Shown here: one piece after another, positions 58,101 through 64,000 of the stretch | Layout: the number at the start of each line of letters is the position of its first letter | Numbering within the stretch: position 1 is the stretch's first letter | NCBI GenBank assembly: GCA_027563935.2 | Contig: CM050448.1 | Span: 64,035,843 to 64,099,842, forward strand | Length of the DNA: 64,000 nt | Direction of reading: 5' to 3' | Origin: Costus lasius | Lineage: Eukaryota; Streptophyta; Magnoliopsida; Zingiberales; Costaceae | The notes under the pieces: generated by a model | Databases searched by the model: none | Seen by the model: the letters and a program-made list of their open reading frames with translations, nothing else | What the model was told of the DNA's origin: nothing | Program-made: the position numbers and the translations under genes

Positions 58101-59038
58101 CCGTTTCCAACGCGTAGGTCCACCTCATGCTGTCCCACCTGCCTTCTTCTCTTGAGTTCCTGTACATTTGAACAAATGTGAACTCCACATGCAGTGTCCA
58201 ACACCCATGATATAGAAGAAGAAAACATGACCTCAGTCACGAATATACCTGAGCCAGAAGCGATGCTTCCCCTCTTATCTCCTTGGAGCGCTTTACAGTC
58301 CTTTTTCCAGTGACCCAGCTGGCCACAGTGGAAACACCTGTATTCCTTGGACCGCTTCACCTTTTGCTTCAGAGCCTTGCTATAGCTCTTGACAGTGGCC
58401 TTGCCCTTCTTCCCCTTCTTCTTGTTCCTGGAAGGAACCATTAAGACAGAGGTCGAAGGCTTACCCTTCAGAGTCTCCTCAGTGGTCAAGAGCATATTCA
58501 GCAGCTCTGCCGGAGTACAATCGATTTTGTTCATATTAAAATTAATAATGAACGCGTCGAATGAAGGCGGGAGAGACTGCAGAATAATGTCCACAGCAAG
58601 CTCCTGGTTGATGGTATGCCCCAGTTTCTCTAGAGCCTCCTTGTGCCCAATCATCTTGAGCACGTGAGCTCCCACTGGGCTCCCTTCAGCCAGTTTGCTC
58701 TGAAAGAAGAGCTTCGTCAAATTGTAGCGCTCAGTCCTTGCCTGTGCAGCATACAGCATCTTGAGGTTCGCTATAATCTCTATAGCCGACATGTCCTCAT
58801 GCTGACGCTGCAGCGGTGGCGTCATAGACGCTAGCATCAGGCAAGCGACATCAATGCTATCATTGACGTGCTTTTCATAGGCTTCCCGAACCGCCCTTGC
58901 GGCGTTCGGAGCGGGCTGCGGCGGTATCGCCGTCTCGAGGACATACAGTTTCCTCTCTGCCTTAAGAACGATCTTAAGGTGTCCAAACCAGTCAGAGAAG
59001 TTCGGCCCAGCAAACTTCTCCCTTTCCAGTAGGCGCAT
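55172..59038 (-). CDS. gag-pol: Copia D gag-pol polyprotein, complete and open
   Basis: 1288 codons with no stop or frameshift, the only fully open copy in the window. The start ATG (59036-59038) comes from LTR sequence brought next to gag by the deletion; the protein begins M-R-L-L-E-R-E-K-F where C begins with seven other residues before L-L-E-R. Gag has the zinc knuckle CFHCGQLGHWKKDC, protease has D-T-A-C, integrase has HHCC and DD35E, reverse transcriptase has YVDD at 962-965, and RNase H reaches its natural end (GLRFLNH). Transcripts from the 5' LTR would reach this frame almost at once. Whether the altered N-terminus still forms capsids is unknown. Confidence 0.95.
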   Translation of the reverse strand: MRLLEREKFAGPNFSDWFGHLKIVLKAERKLYVLETAIPPQPAPNAARAVREAYEKHVNDSIDVACLMLASMTPPLQRQHEDMSAIEIIANLKMLYAAQARTERYNLTKLFFQSKLAEGSPVGAHVLKMIGHKEALEKLGHTINQELAVDIILQSLPPSFDAFIINFNMNKIDCTPAELLNMLLTTEETLKGKPSTSVLMVPSRNKKKGKKGKATVKSYSKALKQKVKRSKEYRCFHCGQLGHWKKDCKALQGDKRGSIASGSGIFVTEVMFSSSISWVLDTACGVHICSNVQELKRRRQVGQHEVDLRVGNGARVAAVAVGDYFISLPSGIVLELDNCYFVPSITKNIISIPALVRKGFSFECNISKCVLSLDNIVYATGSISNGLFMLDMECLIQQIDIKKAKYADDSTLLWHSRLGHINEKRIKRLHDNGLLGSFSYKEIDTCKACLMGKMTKSPFPHKGQRASGLLDLIHSDVCGPFSKHARGGYQYFITFTDDFSRYGYVYLMRHKSESFDKFKEFKNEVQNQLGRNIKALRSDRGGEYLSHTFTDYLKECGIISQLTPPGTPQWNGVSERRNRTLLDMVRSMMSQATLPYSFWGFALETAAKVLNRVPSKAVSKTPYELWYGKQPSLTFIRIWGCEAYVKKLASGKLESRSDKCIFVGYPKETKGYYFYDPKENKVFVARTAIFLEKEFLLQEASGREIKLDENPEEGQSDQAELDEPEPVEQVIEQPEAQISREPRRSGRIRRQPERYDGVYIIDHDEPLTYADAVSGPESARWLEAMRAEMDSMSDNQVWDLVDPPPGVIPIGCKWIFKKKIDMDGNVVTYKGRLVAKGFKQIYGIDYDETFSPVAMFKSIRILFAIAAYYDYEIWQMDVKTAFLNGNLDEDVYMTQPEGFTNPADRHKICKLKKSIYGLKQASRSWNIRFDESVTEFGFIKNEDDPCVYKRFSGSVITFLVLYVDDILIIGNDIPEMHAVKAWLRKCFQMKDLGEAAYVLGVKIYRDRSKRLLGLCQSTYIDKVLERFLLENSKRGYLPVRHGLNLSKSQCPQTQTEKDEMDNTPYASAIGSIMYAMLCTRPDVAYGLSVTSRFQGNPGMAHWIAVKNILKYLRRTKDMFLIYGGQEELSIEGYTDASFQSDQDDFRSQSGYVFSFNGGAVVWKSFKQSTVADSTTEAEYVAASEASKEAVWIRKFVRELGVVPSSADPLVIFCDNTGAIAQAKEPRSHQKSKHIQRRFHLIREIIDRGEIKICKVHTDDNLADPLTKPLAQQKHEKHCNNMGLRFLNH

Positions 59039-60665
59039 GTAATTTTTAAAGCAACGGAAAGGAGGGTTTCTAGGACCTTTGATGCATGTATTATTATCAA
59101 CTTAAAAACCGATTGCACAAGAGATAAAATCATACCATTGCCATCGGTTTGATGGTGTCTTAGAATCAAAGACGCAAGTGCCTCTTCTCCTTAGATGACG
59201 CACACAATGAGAAGGCGACTACTTCCTTGGCGACTTTGTGCTAGCAAATCTTCAAGGAGTCCTTCGTATGGGAAATGAGAGAGAGCTTGCTTGTTTTTCT
59301 TCTCGACTCTTCAAGGCGTGAAGAATAATGATCAACACGAGAGGAGGCGACGAGAATAGAGAGGAGGCCACACGATATGCGCTCCACACAAGACATGGAG
59401 ACGTGGTTGCTAAAAATAGCCAACCTCACTCTTTCATGCGATCATGTGTTCATGCATTTAACCAATCGCATTTTCCTCTCTTCTTTGAATTGAACCAAGC
59501 GCTCATCCATGAGCCGGTTCACTTAAGTTTGGTTCAATAACCAAATAAACCAAGCAATCAGTCCAGACCACAATAAACACTTAAGTTCTTGATCTGACCG
59601 TCAATCTCTCGATGCTCCTGATCTGACCGATCTAGCATCCAATCTCTCGATCAAAGCTTACCGATCTCAAGCCCTAATCAATCAAACATGATTAGACCAG
59701 ATCTCACTTACAATCAGAGATTAAATCCCTTTAAACTGAACCCGAACAATTCAATCCACACGATCTGACTTAAGTAAGCCATATCATCAAATTGTGCGAC
59801 CCTGAGGGTTTCCTCTAAATGTCGGTAACGATAATTCTCATTATCACGATCAGTGAGGGGTATCTAGCAACACATCACTGTCTCCCGATATAAAGGAAAG
59901 AGTCTTCCAAGACTACACCCAAACCATAGCACAAGTGTGAATCAATTCACAAGGCATGCATATTTCCTTTGCCACTGGATGTTCTTATTGGACAAGCCTG
60001 TCAAGCTTGTAACTCCAATATGATGTGCATGATTAGATCAGATGAACACAGTCACCTGGGTATGGCCATACACTTTCTCAATCATCTCATCCAGGGGGCC
60101 CCTTTAGAACATCACACTCCTTAAACAAGGAGACGGCAATCCTATGTCTATCACTAGTGCCCTAACCTGATTCAAGCTCACCATCCAAGATAGTCTATAA
60201 TCATTATGTTTCAAATGATATTGAACTACCTCAAAACAATGGCAATCATCATTTAGATAACACAAGTGATCTCAAGTCAGAGGAAATGTGCCACTTGTCA
60301 CATTCAAGGAATATTCACATTGTGACAAACAATTGAACATCCTAGTAGGGTCTGTCCAGTACATCCAATGTACCCATGAGTCTACATCTTATTCCATGCT
60401 CGAAGCATCCTATAAGATTAGAACACATATTAGTCTTGACCATATCAAGGCTGTCTCATGTTCACCAAGATATATCGACTAAGGACATAATTGCATGTCA
60501 GCCCAGCTGAACAGCTTTGAGACATTATTCAGAAGAACATATATTGCAGCAGACAATGTAACTAACTGAATAACAACCATGCCTTTATAAACATAACAGT
60601 TTATTACATGATACTGATACATTCCCATAGGCCTCAAACATTAGCCTTAAGGGCATACCCCAACA
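59030..60665 (-). repeat. 5' LTR of copia D, lacking its last 37 bases
   Basis: 1636 bases identical by eye to 53516-55151. The missing part is the U5 end next to the PBS. The junction with gag is at the shared TAGG, 59030-59033. Confidence 0.95.
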
Positions 60666-60670
60666 ATAAA

Positions 60671-62262
60671 CCCTTAGACGGGTTAGTAGGGTTGAAGTCA
60701 TCCTAGAGATTAGATCCAACTAGTCTGATCAGACCATCTGACAGCCTAGATGGGTCGACCAGATAGCACCATTGCGCAAGCAAGTGGTGGCTATAGGTCG
60801 ACTGCATCACAGGCGTGTAGCGATGTCTGGTTGAGACGAATGTTGAACGCACATGAGTTAGGCCCGGGCTCACACCCGTTTGCCAGACCTCATAGTGGTC
60901 GTTCAGCCCTAAACGCATGCATAGTTGACCACTGGGTCGACACAAGTCAGTTAAGACTTGGTGCATGCAAGGGCACTGGATCTGACTAGATTGGATGAGT
61001 GGATCCCTATTGATGAACCGTTGTAAGGTTGTAGGGCATATAAGAAAATTAAAATTGAGGCCAATGGGGTTTTCAAAAATTTATTTTCTTATTGGATCAC
61101 ATGTTGATTGGATGCCATATGTTTGTTTATTTAATCTTATGTGGGCTGCCCATGTTTAATGTGTGCTGTGCTGGGGCCTGCGTGCCTGGGATGTGATTGT
61201 AAATTATTTTATTTTTGTGATCTGCGAGTCACAGTTTAATTAATTTATAATGTGAAATTGACCTGCGTGTCAATCTTGTCTAGATAGTTAAATTGTAATT
61301 TAATTAGACAAGAGCACAAAAGCACACATGGCAGAGGCGCATGCAGCACTGGCTTGACCAGGTGGGAGGTCTAGGGTTCGACCCTAGGACAGGCGCATTT
61401 ACCTGGTGGGCGCACCTGAGCTGCAGTTGGCGCTTGGGCCCTGATTTGGGCCAGATGAGCAGCAAAAGACCCATGAAGAAAAGCTAGTGAAGACTTAAAT
61501 GATATTAAGGTCTAACTTAGGCTTATGGGCTTTTACCACATAAGATCCATGCTTTCTTTTATTGTTTAAATATTAGAATTGCATGATTAGTTTATCTTCT
61601 GCTATCACCATAGGAATTGCATGATAGTGAAGAAGATAAAAGACCGTTAAAATCCAACGATTAAATATCAAGCTCGTAAGCCTTCTGACGCGAAACCTCA
61701 CTGTTCTGATTATCGTTGGAGCCGTGTTGTACCCACTCAGTGGGCACGTCCATCTATCTTCAGACGGTGCGGGATTACACCTGCGTGTTACAGAGAAGGG
61801 ATTTATCGCTTCTCGTTGCTCAGCATAGCACGTGGTGGTCCAGGGAGTAGGTCGGGTCAGCTTGACCATGTAGGCTACATATATGGCGCATATGGTAGCA
61901 CATGGAGGCAGCCATCTGTGGGGTCAGAGACTGTGTTGTACCAACTCAGTTGGCACAGTCTGCTGGATTGCCCAGATGAAGGGGAATCGCACGGGTTGGC
62001 GATTGGCAGGGACTGCCTACCAGAAATTAGTGCTTGTACTCTCTGTGCATCTTATCTCGCCTGAGCGGGACGCGGAGACCAAGTATGAAATCTGGATCCC
62101 ATCTCACTAAAAGAGTGTTACTCTTTCGGGCTGTTTTGCTGGATTTTTCAGCCAGATAAAATAGTGAGAAAAGAATCTTTCTTAAGTCCTGGATTGATTC
62201 TAAACATTGATACTGACCTTGCTGTTCTTGCATTGTTGTAGATTCCTGCAGCAACGAACACC
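60671..62262 (+). other. Leader of copia E, right part
   Basis: Resumes the E leader after the second ATAAA. It contains the T-arm-like hairpin CTAGGG-TTCGA-CCCTAG (61371-61387), the candidate intron ending at TTGTTGTAG (62241), and short upstream frames. No supported protein. Confidence 0.85.
61371..61387 (+). repeat. tRNA T-arm-like hairpin in copia leader
   Basis: Six-base stem CTAGGG/CCCTAG around TTCGA, preceded by GTGGGAGGT and followed by GACAGGCGC. It is the shape and wording of a tRNA T arm (GGTTCGA). Present also in B (28681-28697) and C (40923-40940), missing in A. No complete tRNA fold surrounds it. Confidence 0.6.
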
Positions 62263-64000
62263 ATGAACTTCAATGTGCGATCCCTACTGGAAAGGGAGAA
62301 GTTTGCTGGGCCAAACTTCTCAGACTGGTTCGGACACCTTAAGATCGTTCTTAAGGCAGAGAGGAAACTGTATGTCCTCGAGACGGCAATACCGCCTCAA
62401 CCCGCTCCGAACGCCGCAAGGGCGGTTCGGGAAGCCTACGAAAAGCACGTCAATGATAGCATTGATGTCGCTTGCCTGATGCTAGCGTCTATGACGCCAC
62501 CGCTGCAGCGTCAACATGAGGATATGTGGCTATAGAGATTATAGCGAACCTCAAGATGCTGTATGCTGCACAGGCGAGGACAGAACGCTATAATCTGACA
62601 AAGCTTTTCTTTCAGAGCAAACTGGCTAAAGGGAGCCTAGTGGGAGCTCACGTGCTCAAAATGATTGGGCACAAAGAAGCTCTAGAGAAACTGGGGCATA
62701 CCATCAATCAGGAGCTTGCTGTAGATATTATTCTGCAGTCTCTCCTGCCCTCTTTCGATGCGTTCATTATTAACTTTAATATGAACAAAATCGATTGTAC
62801 GCCGGCAGAGCTGCTGAATATGCTGTTGACTACTGAGGAGACTCTGAAGGGAAAGCCTTCAACCTCTGTCTTAATGGTTCCTTCAAGGAACAAGAAGAAG
62901 GGGAAGAAGGGCAAGGCCCCTGTCAAGAGCTACAGCAAGGCTCTGAAGCAAAAGGTCAAGCGTCCAAGGAATACAGATGTTTCCACTGTGGCCAGCTAGG
63001 TCACTGGAAAAAGGACTGTAAAGCGCTCCTAGGAGACAAGAAGGGAAGCATCGCTTCTGGCTCAGGTATATTTGTGACTGAAGTCATGATATCTTCTTCT
63101 TCTATATCATGGGTGTTGGACACTGCATGTGGAGTTCACATTTGTTCAAATGTACAGGAACTCAAGAGAAGAAGACAGGTGGGACAGCATGAGGTGGACC
63201 TACGAGTTGGAAATGGGGCACGGGTTGCTGCTGTTGCTGTAGGAGACTATTTCATCTCTTTGCCATCTGGACTTGTATTAGAACTAAACAGTTGTTACTT
63301 TGTTCCCAGCATTACTAAGAATATTATCTCCATTCTTGCTCTTGTCAGGAAGGGTTTTTCCTTTGAATGCAATATTCCAAAGTGTGTTTTGTCTTTAGAT
63401 AATATTGTTTATGCAACTGGTTCAATTAACAATGGCTTATTCATGTTGGACATGGAATGTTCTATACACAACATTGATAATAAGAAAGCCAAGTATGCTG
63501 ATGACAGCACCTTGCTATGGCATAGTCGTTTAGGCCATATTAACGAGAAACGCATTAAGCGGTTGCATGATAATGGACTGCTGGGATCATTTTCCTGTGA
63601 GGAGATTGATACATGCAAAGCTTGTTTAATGGGTAAAATGACGAAGTCACCTTTTCCTCACAAAGGTCAAAGGGCTTCAGGTTTGCTTGACCTTATACAC
63701 AGTGATGTGTGTGGGCCATTTAGTAAACATGCCAGAGGTGGCTATCAATACTTCATCACATTTACTGATGATTTCAGTAGATATGGTTATGTCTATTTGA
63801 TGAGACATAAAAGTGAATCTTTTGACAAGTTCAAAGAGTTCAAGAACGAAGTACAAAATCAGCTAGGCCGAAATATCAAGGCACTTCGTTCTGATCGAGG
63901 TGGAGAATACCTAAGTCGAGAATTTAATGACTATCTAAAGGAGTGTGGGATTATCTCACAGCTCACTCCGCCAGGAACACCGCAATGGAATGGTGTGTCC
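62263..64000 (+). pseudogene. gag-pol: Copia E gag-pol, partial, two frameshifts in Gag
   Basis: Starts ATG at 62263 (MNFNVRSLLEREKF). A 1-base deletion near 62528 breaks the first frame, and a second near 62962 moves it again just before the zinc knuckle (CFHCGQLGHWKKDC, about 62978-63019). From there the frame stays open through protease (D-T-A-C near 63119-63130), the integrase HHCC region and the first two integrase Asp residues to the window end at VSERR's first codons. Reverse transcriptase and RNase H lie outside. Gag is not functional as written. Confidence 0.92.

Larger units (their letters stand above)
53479..60665 (-). mobile_element. Ty1/copia retrotransposon D with internal deletion (nested in E)
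   Basis: A minus-strand element of 7187 bases with perfect target duplication ATAAA (53474-53478 and 60666-60670). The 3' LTR (left) is complete. The 5' LTR (right) lacks its last 37 bases, and the PBS, the whole leader and the first seven gag codons are gone: one deletion of about 1.9 kb joined at a shared TAGG. The two LTRs appear identical over 1636 bases at a constant offset of 5514, making D the youngest insertion here. It cannot be primed for reverse transcription without its PBS. Confidence 0.96.
51563..64000 (+). mobile_element. Ty1/copia retrotransposon E (carries nested D, runs off window)
   Basis: Family 1 element inserted in LTR F. Its 5' LTR, PBS, leader and gag to integrase are in the window, while the rest of pol and the 3' LTR are outside. 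D is inserted in its leader at 53478/53479. The probable left target sequence is ATAGG (51558-51562), which cannot be verified here. Confidence 0.93.

Noticed and set aside
61330..61400. A tRNA gene in the copia leader
   Set aside because: Only a T-arm-like hairpin is present; no acceptor stem, D arm or anticodon arm could be placed around it.
6385..64000. Repeated gag-pol frames as a tandem host gene family
   Set aside because: Each lies between LTRs with target duplications and in mixed orientations, so they are separate transposon insertions.
1..64000. A defence, toxin or biosynthetic gene system
   Set aside because: All convincing coding regions are retrotransposon gag, protease, integrase, reverse transcriptase or RNase H; nothing points to another system.

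Overview
This window reads as plant nuclear DNA made almost entirely of nested LTR retrotransposons. I found no host gene, tRNA gene, rRNA gene or CRISPR array. The plant assignment rests on three things: Ty1/copia elements with primer-binding sites (PBS) matching plant initiator tRNA-Met, Athila/Tat-type Ty3/gypsy elements with a tRNA-Asp type PBS, and copia Gag-Pol proteins of the plant lineage that resembles Angela/TAR. The genus cannot be told from the sequence. A large angiosperm genome is likely, because insertions sit inside insertions up to four deep.

Two copia families and one gypsy family dominate. Copia family 1 has LTRs of about 1.68 kb that begin TGTTGGGGTATGCCC and end CTTTCA, a leader of about 1.8 kb, and a single gag-pol frame of about 1294 codons. 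It is represented by A (2931-11967, +), solo LTR N (14163-15848, -), B (26115-44290, +), C (34467-43582, -, inside B), D (53479-60665, -, inside E), E (51563 to beyond the window end, +) and an older LTR fragment F (51268-51562, +). Copia family 2 has LTRs of about 1.7-1.8 kb beginning TGTTAGTGT. It is represented by truncated J (20606-23360, +) and solo LTR I (45709-47548, -). The gypsy family has LTRs of about 1.7-1.9 kb, mostly beginning TGATGAC, with palindrome clusters in the first part and a repeated TGCACGAAAGTGA-like motif in the second.

Layout. 1-1750: 3' end and LTR of a + gypsy element (K). 1751-17907: minus-strand gypsy material, namely PBS, LTR L split by copia A, 3' internal region split by solo LTR N, and an acidic ORF. 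17908-19523: an inverted LTR tail and a minus LTR (O). 19524-20605: a block unlike the rest, possibly organelle-derived. 20606-23360: copia J. 23360-25436: decayed mixed material and minus gypsy remnants (Q). 25437-51267: gypsy element H (+), whose 5' LTR is split by B (itself split by C) and whose gag is split by solo LTRs I and M. 51268-64000: F inside the H protease region, E inside F, and D inside E.

Coding state. D is the only complete, uninterrupted gag-pol in the window; its LTR copies look identical, so it should be the youngest insertion. C has one nonsense change 18 codons before the end. A has two frameshifts, B has a lost start and three stops, and E has two early frameshifts and then stays open to the window edge. 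H gag-protease carries several stops and frameshifts. The most unusual signals are the palindrome clusters that keep their place but change their sequence between gypsy LTRs, the deletion in D that supplies a new in-frame start codon, a candidate leader intron in the copia family, and the duplicated LTR/PBS junction in H and Q.
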